From: Stenotrophomonas sp. SAU14A_NAIMI4_8
GTDB lineage: Bacteria; Pseudomonadota; Gammaproteobacteria; Xanthomonadales; Xanthomonadaceae
Direction: 5' to 3'
DNA: 64,000 bases
NCBI RefSeq assembly: GCF_003086695.1
Contig: NZ_CP025999.1
Span: forward strand, 546,820-610,819
Shown here: piece after piece, positions 34,630-42,336 of the stretch
Layout: each line of letters starts with the position of its first letter
How positions within the stretch are numbered: the stretch's first letter is position 1
Notes under the pieces: generated by a model
Databases searched by the model: none
Seen by the model: only the letters and a program-made list of their open reading frames with translations
What the model was told of the DNA's origin: nothing
Program-made: the position numbers and the translations under genes

Positions 34630-36279
34630 ATGCACACCATCGAAGTCGTCCTGGCGATGCTGGTGGCCGTTGTCGCCAGCGGTTACCTGGTTCGCGTCCT
34701 GCCCTTTTCACTGCCGCTGCCGCTGGTGCAGATCGGTTTGGGCGCAGTCATCGCCGGGGTGTTCAACCGCGGCCATGCGCTGGAACCGGAAGTGTTCTTC
34801 CTGCTGTTCCTGCCGCCGCTGCTGTTCCTCGATGGCTGGCGTATTCCCAAACAAGGCCTGTTCCGCGACAAGGGCGCGATCCTGGAACTGGCCTTTGGCC
34901 TGGTGGTGTTCACCGTCATCGGCGCGGGCCTGCTGATCCACTGGATGATTCCGGTGATGCCGCTGGCGGTGTGCTTCGCGCTGGCGGCCATCGTCTCGCC
35001 CACCGATCCGGTGGCGGTGGGGGCAATCGCTTCGAAGGCGCCCATTCCCAAGCGGCTGATGCACATCCTGGAAGGCGAATCGCTGTTGAACGATGCCTCC
35101 GGTCTGGTCTGCTTCCGCTTCGCGGTGGCCGCGGTGATGACCGGATCGTTCTCGCTGGCCACCGCCTCGCTCACCTTCCTGTGGGTGGCTGTGGCGGGCC
35201 TGGCGGTGGGCGTGGCGGTCACCCTGGGCGTGTCCACCTTCCAGCGCTGGCTGTGGCGCCGCTTCGGCGAAGAGCCCGGCGCGGCCATGCTGGTGAACCT
35301 GCTGATTCCGTTCGCGGCCTATCTGCTGGCCGAAGAGATCCATGCCTCGGGCATCCTTGCGGCCGTGGCCGCCGGCATTGCGATGAGCTACGTGGAGCTG
35401 ACCGGTCGCGTGTCCGGCAGCATGCGCGTGCAGCGCGCCGGGGTCTGGAACATGCTGCAGTTCAGCTTCAACGGCATCATGTTCGTGCTGCTGGGCGAGC
35501 AGTTGCCGGGCATCGTCGAGCGCGCGACCACCACCATGAACGAGACCGGCCATCAGAGCGCCTGGTGGCTGCTGGTGTACGTGGTGGTGATCAACGCGAT
35601 GCTGATCGCGCTGCGCCTGCTGTGGGTGTGGCTGTCGCTGCGCTGGAACCTGCTGCGCGCGCGCCGCCGTGGCCTGCAGCATGGCGAGGCACCGAACTGG
35701 CGCATCGTGGTGGCCACCTCGGTGGCCGGCGTGCGCGGTGCCATCACCCTGGCCGGCGTGCTGACCCTGCCGCTGTTCCTGCCCGATGGCAGCCCGTTCC
35801 CCGCGCGTGACCTGGTCATCTTCCTGGCCGCAGCGGTCATCCTGTTCTCACTGGTGGGCGCCAGCGTGGCCTTGCCGCAGCTGCTGAAGGGCCTGCAGCT
35901 GCCGGCTGATTCGGGCGAGCGCAAGGAAGAGGACCTGGCCCGCAAGCTGTCTTCCAAGGCCGCACTGGCCGGGGTGGAGCGCATGCGCCAGCAGCTGGTG
36001 ATGAACCAGAACACCGACAACGTGCAGCTGTTCAATGACGCTGCATCGCGGGTCAGCCTGCTGTACCAGCGGCACCTGGAAAAGGACAACGAAGGCCCCG
36101 ACGTGGACCCGGACAAGGTGAAGCGGATGGAGCAGGGCTACCGCCAGCTGCGCAGCGCGGGCCTGAATGCCGAACGCGAGGAGCTGTTCCGGCTGACCCG
36201 GCGCGGGGTGATTTCCGATGAGATCTCGCGGCGCCTGATCCGCAACCTGGACCTGCTGGAATCGCGCCAGCGCGGCTGA
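34630..36279 (+). CDS. Na+/H+ antiporter, CPA1 family
   Basis: A 549-residue monovalent cation/proton antiporter with about 12 helices in residues 1-415 and a soluble C-terminal domain of about 130 residues. Signatures: FLLFLPPLLFLDGWRIPK, IVSPTDPVAVGAIASKAPIP with the ion-binding Asp, and HILEGESLLNDASGLVCF. The YjcE/NhaP-like layout suggests Na+ (or K+) extrusion and pH control at the inner membrane. AGAAG precedes the ATG; no partner gene is linked. Confidence 0.93.
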   Translation: MHTIEVVLAMLVAVVASGYLVRVLPFSLPLPLVQIGLGAVIAGVFNRGHALEPEVFFLLFLPPLLFLDGWRIPKQGLFRDKGAILELAFGLVVFTVIGAGLLIHWMIPVMPLAVCFALAAIVSPTDPVAVGAIASKAPIPKRLMHILEGESLLNDASGLVCFRFAVAAVMTGSFSLATASLTFLWVAVAGLAVGVAVTLGVSTFQRWLWRRFGEEPGAAMLVNLLIPFAAYLLAEEIHASGILAAVAAGIAMSYVELTGRVSGSMRVQRAGVWNMLQFSFNGIMFVLLGEQLPGIVERATTTMNETGHQSAWWLLVYVVVINAMLIALRLLWVWLSLRWNLLRARRRGLQHGEAPNWRIVVATSVAGVRGAITLAGVLTLPLFLPDGSPFPARDLVIFLAAAVILFSLVGASVALPQLLKGLQLPADSGERKEEDLARKLSSKAALAGVERMRQQLVMNQNTDNVQLFNDAASRVSLLYQRHLEKDNEGPDVDPDKVKRMEQGYRQLRSAGLNAEREELFRLTRRGVISDEISRRLIRNLDLLESRQRG

Positions 36280-36318
36280 CCGACCCGGCCCATGCCGCTG
36301 CGCGGCTGACCCTGGAAC

Positions 36319-36415
36319 GTAGAGTCGAGCTTGCTCGACTGCTCTTTCTCAACGCAGTCGAGCAAGCTCAAAACAATCGAGCAAGCTCAAAGCAGTCGAG
36401 CAAGCTCGACTCTAC
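36319..36415. repeat. Array of AGTCGAGC SMAG palindromes, two of them partial
   Basis: A full GTAG copy (36319-36342), two half copies lacking the GACTCTAC end (36354-36369 and about 36375-36388), then a full inverted copy (36392-36415). The half copies look like decay or recombination products of tandem elements. Confidence 0.8.
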
Positions 36416-36425
36416 GAGAGCCGGG

Positions 36426-36674
36426 TTATTCCGGCTTCTGTTCCAGGAAGTACACCTCGACCTTGCCCTTGACCTTGATGGTCATCGGGTTGCCGCGGCG
36501 GTCGCGCGCCTTGCCGGCCTGCACGCGGATCCAGCCTTCGCTGACCGAGTATTCCTCGACGTTGTCACGCTCGACATCGTTGAAGCGCACGCCCACGCCG
36601 CGCTCCAGCGCCTGCGCATCGTGGAAGGGGCTGGCCGGGTTGATGGCCAGGTGGTCGGGAGGGGTATCGCTCAT
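36426..36674 (-). CDS. DUF3297 protein
   Basis: An 82-residue protein: PPDHLAINPASPFHDAQALERGVGVRFN, then GWIRVQAGKARDRRGNPMTIKVKGKVEVYFL. This matches the small DUF3297 family of proteobacteria; function unknown. The start ATG lies after GTGAATGATGCG. It is divergent from the next gene with 90 bp between starts. Confidence 0.88.
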   Translation of the reverse strand: MSDTPPDHLAINPASPFHDAQALERGVGVRFNDVERDNVEEYSVSEGWIRVQAGKARDRRGNPMTIKVKGKVEVYFLEQKPE

Positions 36675-36764
36675 CGCATCATTCACAGTGACGGCCACCA
36701 CGGCCGGCTTCAGCGGCACAGGATAAACCGTAGAATGCCGGCCTGCCCCACAGGAATGCCCGCC

Positions 36765-37307
36765 ATGCCCGACAACAGCGACTATTTCGACTTCGAGGAA
36801 GACGCCCACGATTTCGACGAGGACGACTTCGAGGCCCGCATCTGGAACCTGCTGGTACTGATCAACCCCGGCGATGATGAGCTGGCCCTGCAGCAGTTCA
36901 ACCGCTGGCGCGAGATGCTGGCCGAGGCCGGCGAGCCGCTGGAGGCCGACGCGGACTGGCTGCCCGCGCTGTTCACCGCCATCGCCTGGCAGTCCGGGTT
37001 CGAGGTGGAGCGCGATGATCTGGAATCGCTGCAGTCGGCGGTGAACGAGCTGTCGGCGCGCTTCAACCTGCAGCTGGACTGGGGTGGCGACCTGGACGAC
37101 GAGGATTTCGCCGAAGACCTGGACGGGGTGCAGCTGATGTCCACCGCCTTCGACCGCCTGCGCGAGCACAACTACACGCTGTGGAGCGTGGATGCTGGCA
37201 GCGGCGGCTTCACTGGCTGGATGGCGCTGACCCGCGACGACGATGCGCTGCTTGCGCTGTGTTCGTTGCTGAACGTGGAAGTGCGGCTGGGCAGCGACCC
37301 GTTCTGA
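36765..37307 (+). CDS. Acidic protein, DUF6630-like
   Basis: A 180-residue, strongly acidic protein (DNSDYFDFEEDAHDFDEDDFE at the N-terminus). The conserved-looking end LWSVDAGSGGFTGWMALTRDDDALLAL suggests the DUF6630 family, an assignment I hold only moderately. ATG 36765 is 9 bases after AGGA; two ATGs upstream (36735, 36756) are in frame but less well placed. Confidence 0.75.
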   Translation: MPDNSDYFDFEEDAHDFDEDDFEARIWNLLVLINPGDDELALQQFNRWREMLAEAGEPLEADADWLPALFTAIAWQSGFEVERDDLESLQSAVNELSARFNLQLDWGGDLDDEDFAEDLDGVQLMSTAFDRLREHNYTLWSVDAGSGGFTGWMALTRDDDALLALCSLLNVEVRLGSDPF

Positions 37308-37310
37308 TCG

Positions 37311-37378
37311 GTAGCGCCGGGCCATGCCCGGCGGCTTCTCACCGCGCTGCGCGCTCGCCGGGCATGGCCCGGCGCTAC
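37311..37378. repeat. Inverted pair of SMAG palindromes
   Basis: GTAGCGCCGGGCC copy at 37311-37333 faces CGCCGGGCATGGCC...CTAC at 37356-37378. The CGCTGCGCGCTC spacer recurs in the pair at 38235. Located between convergent genes. Confidence 0.85.
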
Positions 37379-37388
37379 CCGTACCGGC

Positions 37389-37664
37389 CTACGGCCGGTA
37401 CTGGGCGCGGGCGTTGGCGATCACAGCTTTGACGAGAGCGCGGTCGCTGTGCCGGGAAATGGCGCGGGCGCCGAGGGCGATCGCCTGCGCGCGCAGTTCG
37501 GCGTTGACGTCGTAGTGCGCGCCGCTGGCCTTGTTCTGGAAGGCCCGCGGTGGAATGCCGAGCTGCGCCGCCATGGCGTGCAGCTCGGCCAGGGTGTCGG
37601 CCATCAGGTGCGCCCAGCGCTGTCCGCGCCAGGCATGCACCGCGTCATCGACGTAGACCGCCAC
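37389..37664 (-). CDS. DUF4031 protein
   Basis: A 91-residue protein starting at GTG: (M)AVYVDDAVHAWRGQRWAHLMAD, then LGIPPRAFQNKASGAHYDV and an ISRHSDRALVKAV end. The pattern matches DUF4031. There is no ATG in the region; the GTG was chosen because the family starts there and it lies 13 bp after the upstream stop. Function unknown. Confidence 0.82.
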   Translation of the reverse strand: MAVYVDDAVHAWRGQRWAHLMADTLAELHAMAAQLGIPPRAFQNKASGAHYDVNAELRAQAIALGARAISRHSDRALVKAVIANARAQYRP

Positions 37665-37677
37665 CGCCGTGGCCGGC

Positions 37678-38175
37678 TCAGGCCTGCGGCTTGCCGTCGG
37701 TGTCGGCGTCAGCGGCCACCGGGGCCTCGGCGTCGGCAGCGACTTCTTCGGCCACCACCGGTTCAGCGCCGGCATCTGCGCCTTCTTCGGCTTCCACGCC
37801 TTCGAACTCGGACACCAGCTTGTCCAGGTACTCATCGGCGGTCTGGCCGGCTTCGGCGGCCAGGGTGTCCAGCAGCTTCTGCAGCAGCTCGGAATATTCC
37901 AGGTTGACCTTGCGGCCTTCCTTTTCCTGCACGTTGGACAGGTGCTTGAGCATGGCCAGCATCGGCACCGGGTTGTCGGCGTTGCCCATGGTCTGGCCGC
38001 CGATGGCCAGCAGCCACTCGCGGCCCTGCAGGCCGATGGCGGCGACCGGCTGGCCGTCTTCGTTGGTCAGCACGGCGTGGTTCTGCACCTGCTGCTGGGC
38101 GTTCAGGCGCAGGAACGGACGCTTGGCCTGCTGCTTCTTGCGCTTGTCGCGCTTGGCCTTGGAGTTCTGGGACAT
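37678..38175 (-). CDS. Conserved hypothetical protein with basic start and acidic tail
   Basis: A 165-residue protein. A lysine/arginine-rich start (MSQNSKAKRDKRKKQQAKR) could bind nucleic acid. A compact domain follows (QNHAVLTNEDGQPVAAIGLQGREWLLAIGGQ), and an Ala/Glu/Asp-rich low-complexity tail ends DADTDGKPQA. No family recognised. Likely operon with the DUF4031 gene. Confidence 0.75.
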   Translation of the reverse strand: MSQNSKAKRDKRKKQQAKRPFLRLNAQQQVQNHAVLTNEDGQPVAAIGLQGREWLLAIGGQTMGNADNPVPMLAMLKHLSNVQEKEGRKVNLEYSELLQKLLDTLAAEAGQTADEYLDKLVSEFEGVEAEEGADAGAEPVVAEEVAADAEAPVAADADTDGKPQA

Positions 38176-38234
38176 GGGTGGGGTCACCTGGAAAAGGAAA
38201 GACCGCCATTGTACTGGGTGCCGCGCTGCGCGCT

Positions 38235-38300
38235 CGCCGGGCGTGGCCCGGCGCTACCGGATCGCAGCGCCCCGCGGTAGCGCCGGGCCATGCCCGGCGG
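38235..38300. repeat. Inverted pair of SMAG palindromes
   Basis: CGCCGGGCGTGGCCCGGCG then CTAC at 38235-38257 faces GTAGCGCCGGGCC at 38277-38300. Directly adjacent is a GGGGTC hairpin that reaches into motB. Confidence 0.85.
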
Positions 38301-38307
38301 AGACCGG

Positions 38308-39288
38308 TCAGGGGTCAGAGCCCTTACCGGGGGAAAGGGATCCGACCCCGCTCGCGGCCTCACCCTGTGCGGCCTTCACGTCCGGGTCGACCGTGGTGGC
38401 CGACAGCCCCACCTGCGGGCCGGCACCGGCCAACGCGGCCTCTTCGGCAGCGTGGGTCATCACCACGATGCTGATGCGGCGGTTGATCGGGTTCTGCGGG
38501 TCCACCTTGTCGAACAGCACCGACGAGGACAGGCCCACCACGCGGGTGATCTTGCTGTCTTCCAGGCCACCATCGACCAGCGCACGACGCGCGGCGTTGG
38601 CGCGGTCGGCGCTCAGTTCCCAGTTGCCGTAGCCGCGCGCAGCCGAATAGGCGGTGATATCGGTGTGGCCGGTCAGGCTGATCCGGTTCGGCACGTGGTT
38701 CAGGTACTCGGCCAGCTCGTGCAGGATCTGCTGCGTGTACGGCTTCAGCGACGCGCTGCCCAGGTCGAACATCGGCCGGTTCTGCTTGTCCACGATCTGG
38801 ATGCGCAGGCCTTCCGGGGTCAGGTCCAGCAGCAGCTGGTCCTTGAACGGTTCCAGCGCCTGGCTGCGGCTGATCGCTTCCTGCAGCTCCTTCATCAGCG
38901 CTTCCAGCTGCTGCTTGTCGCGCTGCTGCTGGTCCACCGGCTGCTGCATGGCCTGCTTCTGGTTCTGGAAGGGGTCGTTGCTGTTGCCGCGGGACAGATC
39001 GGTGGCACCGCCCAGCTTGATCATCGAGGTGCTGGCGCCGCCCGGGCCGGCCATGCCCGGTGCCGGCGTGGGGCTCTGCCCGGCCAGCGGGCTGGGGTTG
39101 CGGAAGTATTCGGAAATGGCCGCGCGTTCGGGCTTGCTGGTGCTGGCCATCAGCCACAGCACCAGGAAGAAGGCCATCATCGCGGTCACGAAGTCCGCGT
39201 AGGCCACCTTCCACGAGCCGCCATGGTGGCCGCCGTGGCCGGCCTTCTTGACCTTGCGGACGATGACGGTGGGCTTGGTCTCGGCCAT
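38308..39288 (-). CDS. motB: Flagellar motor stator protein MotB
   Basis: A 326-residue stator subunit. One membrane helix at residues 30-50 carries the essential proton-binding Asp32 in VAYADFVTAMMAFFLVLWLM. A Ser/Gln-rich linker follows, and an OmpA-like peptidoglycan-binding domain covers about 170-290 (ISLTGHTDITAY, NWELSADRANAARRAL, PQNPINRRISIVV). With MotA it forms the ion channel driving the flagellum. The last 13 or so residues (GVGSLSPGKGSDP) are encoded by a GGGGTC repeat at 38311-38349. Confidence 0.95.
   Translation of the reverse strand: MAETKPTVIVRKVKKAGHGGHHGGSWKVAYADFVTAMMAFFLVLWLMASTSKPERAAISEYFRNPSPLAGQSPTPAPGMAGPGGASTSMIKLGGATDLSRGNSNDPFQNQKQAMQQPVDQQQRDKQQLEALMKELQEAISRSQALEPFKDQLLLDLTPEGLRIQIVDKQNRPMFDLGSASLKPYTQQILHELAEYLNHVPNRISLTGHTDITAYSAARGYGNWELSADRANAARRALVDGGLEDSKITRVVGLSSSVLFDKVDPQNPINRRISIVVMTHAAEEAALAGAGPQVGLSATTVDPDVKAAQGEAASGVGSLSPGKGSDP
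38311..38349. repeat. GGGGTC hairpin forming the end of motB
   Basis: GGGGTCAGAGCCCTTACC / GGAAAGGGATCCGACCCC, the same family as 6719, 19908, 41525 and 54108. It overlaps the 3' end of motB; the stop codon lies just outside. Confidence 0.85.
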
Positions 39289-39291
39289 GGC

Positions 39292-40146
39292 TTACTTGAC
39301 CGTCTTCAGGTGCTGCTCGAAATCGGAGAACGCCGGGCGCACGTTCGACGGCAGCGTCTTGCGGGCGAATTCCAGCGCGATCTTCGGGTTGTAGCCACGC
39401 AGGCAGGCCAGCAGCGCGGTCTTCACCGATTCGTAGATGCGGCTGTCCTGTTCGGCGCGGGCTTCCATGGCCGAGGCCATCGGGCCGACGAAGCCATAGC
39501 CCAGCAGGATGCCCAGGAAGGTGCCGACCAGCGCGCCGGCCACGTGGCCGCCCACTTCAACGATGTCGCCACCGATCGAGCCCATGGTGATGACGATGCC
39601 CAGCACGGCCGCCACGATGCCGAAGCCGGGCAGGCCGTCGGCCACCTTGGTCAGTACCTGCGACGGCGCCATGGCTTCGGCGTGGTGCTTTTCCAGCTCC
39701 AGCTCCAGCAGCGGTTCCAGTTCGTGCGGCTCGATGTTGCTGCCGATCATCAGGCGCAGGCAGTCGGTGATGAAATCGACCAGGTGGTGGTCGGCCTGCA
39801 CCTTGGGGTAGTTGGCGAACAGGGCACTTTCGGCGGGGCGTTCGACGTGGTCTTCCAGCGCCATGAAGCCTTCGCGGCGGGCCTTGTTCAGCAGTTCATA
39901 GAGCAGGCTGAGGACATCGATGTAGTCCTGCTGCTTGTAGCGCGGGCCCTTGAACACGCCGACCATGGCCTGCAGGGTCTGCTTGACCGTCTTGGCCGGC
40001 GTGCCGACCAGGAAGGCGCCCAGGGCGGCGCCGCCGATGATGACCAGTTCGTAGGGCTGCCAGAGGGCACCCAGGCGGCCGTGGGCACCGAGGTAGCCGC
40101 CGAGCACGCTGATGATGACGACCAGGAATCCAACGATGATGAGCAT
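39292..40146 (-). CDS. motA: Flagellar motor stator protein MotA
   Basis: A 284-residue four-helix membrane protein: MLIIVGFLVVIISVLGGYLGAHG, GALWQPYELVIIGGAALGAFL, the cytoplasmic loop with YELLNKARREGFMALEDHVE that touches the rotor, then DGLPGFGIVAAVLGIVITMGSIG and ALVGTFLGILLGYGFVGPMA. It forms the proton channel with MotB, 3 bp downstream. ATG 40146 matches family starts; an in-frame TTG at 40158 is possible. The only good AAGGAG lies about 24 bases upstream and can pair with CTCCTT. Confidence 0.94.
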   Translation of the reverse strand: MLIIVGFLVVIISVLGGYLGAHGRLGALWQPYELVIIGGAALGAFLVGTPAKTVKQTLQAMVGVFKGPRYKQQDYIDVLSLLYELLNKARREGFMALEDHVERPAESALFANYPKVQADHHLVDFITDCLRLMIGSNIEPHELEPLLELELEKHHAEAMAPSQVLTKVADGLPGFGIVAAVLGIVITMGSIGGDIVEVGGHVAGALVGTFLGILLGYGFVGPMASAMEARAEQDSRIYESVKTALLACLRGYNPKIALEFARKTLPSNVRPAFSDFEQHLKTVK

Positions 40147-40237
40147 GGCGTGACGCAAGGAGGGGGGATATCTCCTTGTCGGCGCGCCACCGGGATTTCT
40201 GAAGAGCGAATTGTGTGAAGTCGGTCGGCGGGGGTGT

Positions 40238-40705
40238 TCAGTCCGCCGTGCCGGTCTCTGCGCCGCCGCGCTGCAGCGGATTGGGCCACGGCTCGCCCTG
40301 GCCGGTGAAGGAAAGTGAGACCGAATTCAGGCAGTGGCGCTCGAAGGTGGGCGGCGGGCCGTCCGGGAAGACGTGGCCCAGGTGGCTGCCACAGCGGGCG
40401 CAGGTGATCTCGGTACGCACCATGCCGTGGCTGGTGTCGCGGATTTCGCGCACGTGCGCCGGGTCGTAGGGCGCGAAGAAGCTGGGCCAGCCGGTGCCCG
40501 AATCGAACTTGGTGCTGGAACGGAACAGCGGCAGCGCGCAGAGGCGGCAGCAGTAGACGCCGTCGCGCTTGTTGTCCAGGAACACGCCGCAGAACGGCGC
40601 CTCGGTACCGTGCTGCAGCAGCACGCGGCGCTCTTCGGCGCTCAGGCCGGCAACCAGCGCATCGGTCTGGGCGGCGGTGGGGGGCGTGAGGTCGAACGCG
40701 CTCAT
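40238..40705 (-). CDS. msrB: Peptide-methionine (R)-S-oxide reductase MsrB
   Basis: A 155-residue enzyme reducing methionine-R-sulfoxide in proteins. Zinc ligands C53 and C56 (CRLC) and C102 and C105 (CARC); catalytic C125 in [30 protein letters not shown] and [10 protein letters not shown] are family motifs. No signal peptide, so cytoplasmic. The ATG of MSAFDL was chosen over a longer frame with no homology. Confidence 0.95.
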   Translation of the reverse strand: MSAFDLTPPTAAQTDALVAGLSAEERRVLLQHGTEAPFCGVFLDNKRDGVYCCRLCALPLFRSSTKFDSGTGWPSFFAPYDPAHVREIRDTSHGMVRTEITCARCGSHLGHVFPDGPPPTFERHCLNSVSLSFTGQGEPWPNPLQRGGAETGTAD

Positions 40706-40835
40706 GCGGCTCTCCGGGGCGGTGGGATGCTGGCTGAAGTGGGGATGGCGGGGCGGCGTTGCAAGTGTGATGGCCATTCATGGGCGGCACACGGGGCCGG
40801 GCGCATGGTGGAGGCAACCCACGCTGGAGCGTGCC

Positions 40836-41210
40836 ATGAAACGCCCCCTTGTCCTGCTGTTGTCGGCGCTGCTGCCTCTGGTGGCACAGGCACAGGTGCC
40901 CACCGGCAACCCGACCGGCACCCGCAGCAGCACCACGGTGGCGCCGCCGCCGGTGGCACCGCCGGTGCAGCCGGCACGCCCGCAGCCGCAACCGCTGCCT
41001 TCACCGCAGCCCCGGCAGCCAATCAAGGCCACCGGCCCGGCGCCGATCACCGCCACCCCTGCACCAGCACTGCCGGACAAGGTCTATGACCGCAACGGCC
41101 GCATCGTGCCGGGGGTGAAGCCGGTCGGCCCCAACCGCGTGTTTGATTCGCGCACCGGGCGCTACTACGACAGCGTGCCGCAGGGTGCCGGGCAGCAGAT
41201 CAAGCCGTAA
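40836..41210 (+). CDS. Exported proline-rich small protein
   Basis: A 124-residue protein with a signal peptide (MKRPLVLLLSALLPLVAQA|QV). A Pro/Gln-rich middle (PVQPARPQPQPLPSPQPRQP) may span the peptidoglycan, and the end (YDRNGRIVPGVKPVGPNRVF..GRYYDSVPQGAG) looks like a small conserved module. GGAGCGTGCC precedes the ATG. No family name recognised. Confidence 0.7.
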   Translation: MKRPLVLLLSALLPLVAQAQVPTGNPTGTRSSTTVAPPPVAPPVQPARPQPQPLPSPQPRQPIKATGPAPITATPAPALPDKVYDRNGRIVPGVKPVGPNRVFDSRTGRYYDSVPQGAGQQIKP

Positions 41211-41358
41211 CAGGGCGTGCCGGGGTAGCGGGCTGAACCCAGCAAAACGCGTGCGTGCCGATCACTGTTTTTTCGCCTGCGATTAACCGCTGCGGGACCA
41301 CCGTGGCGCTGCGCCGGCATGGTGTCGGCGCATGTCCTTCGTCCTATGGATCGCGATC

Positions 41359-41517
41359 ATGAAGAACCAGCAGAACCGTCCGTCCGGCAAGGAACCGCAG
41401 GGCCGCAACCCGCAGCAGCAGCAACAGCAGCAGATGGACCAGCAGCAGGCGCACAAGGGCGGCAAGCAGCAGGACCACCGCCAGCAGAGCGGCATGAAGC
41501 ACCCGCAGCAGCGGTGA
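41359..41517 (+). CDS. Small Gln-rich protein
   Basis: A 52-residue polar protein: MKNQQNRPSGKEPQG, a QQQQQQQ run, then basic/Gln/His-rich to the end. There is no hydrophobic segment. It stands alone between a gene and a repeat array. The in-frame ATG at 41332 would add a hydrophobic MSFVLWIAI. Coding status rests on composition and a plausible start only. Confidence 0.5.
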   Translation: MKNQQNRPSGKEPQGRNPQQQQQQQMDQQQAHKGGKQQDHRQQSGMKHPQQR

Positions 41518-41524
41518 ACGATCA

Positions 41525-41693
41525 GGGGTCAGAGCCCGCCTTGCGGGATCTGACCCCGCGCCCAACCAGGGGTCGGATCCCGCGCAGCGGGCTCTGACCC
41601 CCACATTCCCGCCAGGGGTCGGATCCCGCGCAGCGGGCTCTGACCCCCACATTCTCGGCAGGGGTCGGATCCCGCGCAGCGGGCTCTGACCCC
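41525..41693. repeat. Tandem array of four GGGGTC hairpins
   Basis: Copies start at 41525, 41569, 41615 and 41661. The last three repeat with an exact 46-bp period and near-identical linkers (CCCACATTCCCGCCA / CCCACATTCTCGGCA), so they arose by tandem duplication. It lies just after dadR's stop codon on the minus strand. Confidence 0.88.
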
Positions 41694-41707
41694 ACCCCCG
41701 GCACCGC

Positions 41708-42187
41708 TCAGTCGGCAATCGGCAGCGCCCAGGTCTCTTTCACTTCTTCCATCACGATGTAGCTCTTGGACTCGCGCACATGCGGCAGGGTCAGCAGGGT
41801 GCTGCCCAGCAGCTTGCGGTAGCTGGCCATTTCACTGATGCGCGCCTTCAGCAGGTAGTCGAAATCGCCCGACACCAGATGGCATTCCAGCACGTTGGGC
41901 AGCTTCAGCGCGGCGCGGCGGAATTCTTCGAAGATGTCGCCCGATTTGTAGGCCAGGCTGATTTCCACGAACACCAGCAGGCTGGCCTTCAGCGCGGTGG
42001 GGTCCAGGTGGGCGTGGTACCCGGTGATCACGCCCTCGCGTTCCAGCCGGCGTACGCGCTCGGTGCAGGGCGTGGTGGACAGGCCCACCCGCTCACCCAG
42101 TTCGGTGAAGGAAATACGGCCTTCGGACTGCAGGATGCGCAGGATCTTGCGGTCGATCTTGTCCAGTTCGCGGGAGCGGGTGGCCAT
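41708..42187 (-). CDS. dadR: Lrp/AsnC-family regulator (DadR-type)
   Basis: A 159-residue Lrp-like regulator. DNA-binding helix-turn-helix at residues 7-60 (LDKIDRKILRILQSEGRISFTELGERVGLSTTPCTERVRRLE). RAM ligand domain at 70-150 (ECHLVSGDFDYLLKARISEMASYRKLL). It is divergent from dadA, so it most likely senses alanine and controls dadA-alr, as in Pseudomonas and E. coli relatives. GAGG lies 9 bases before ATG 42187. Confidence 0.9.
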   Translation of the reverse strand: MATRSRELDKIDRKILRILQSEGRISFTELGERVGLSTTPCTERVRRLEREGVITGYHAHLDPTALKASLLVFVEISLAYKSGDIFEEFRRAALKLPNVLECHLVSGDFDYLLKARISEMASYRKLLGSTLLTLPHVRESKSYIVMEEVKETWALPIAD

Positions 42188-42336
42188 GGCCGTCAACCTC
42201 GGGGAATGAATCGCAGGGAAACTGCCTGACTGTAGTCCTAAAAACAGGCAAATGCTCTAGGAATGCGCGCCTATACTTCCCCAATTGTGGTCCCGGCGTG
42301 CTCAAACGCAGGGAATGATCGGGTTGGAGAGTCCCC
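42188..42336 (+). promoter_or_regulatory. dadR-dadA divergent control region
   Basis: A 149-bp gap with a short AT-richer stretch. TATACT at 42272-42277 is a good -10 candidate for dadA, and CCTAAAAACAGGC nearby may be part of an Lrp-type site. No perfect dyad is visible. Confidence 0.4.

Noticed and set aside
41525..41693. CRISPR-like regular repeats (also at 50.8 and 55.3 kb)
   Set aside because: The repeated units are themselves palindromes with near-identical linkers instead of unique spacers, and no cas gene is present.
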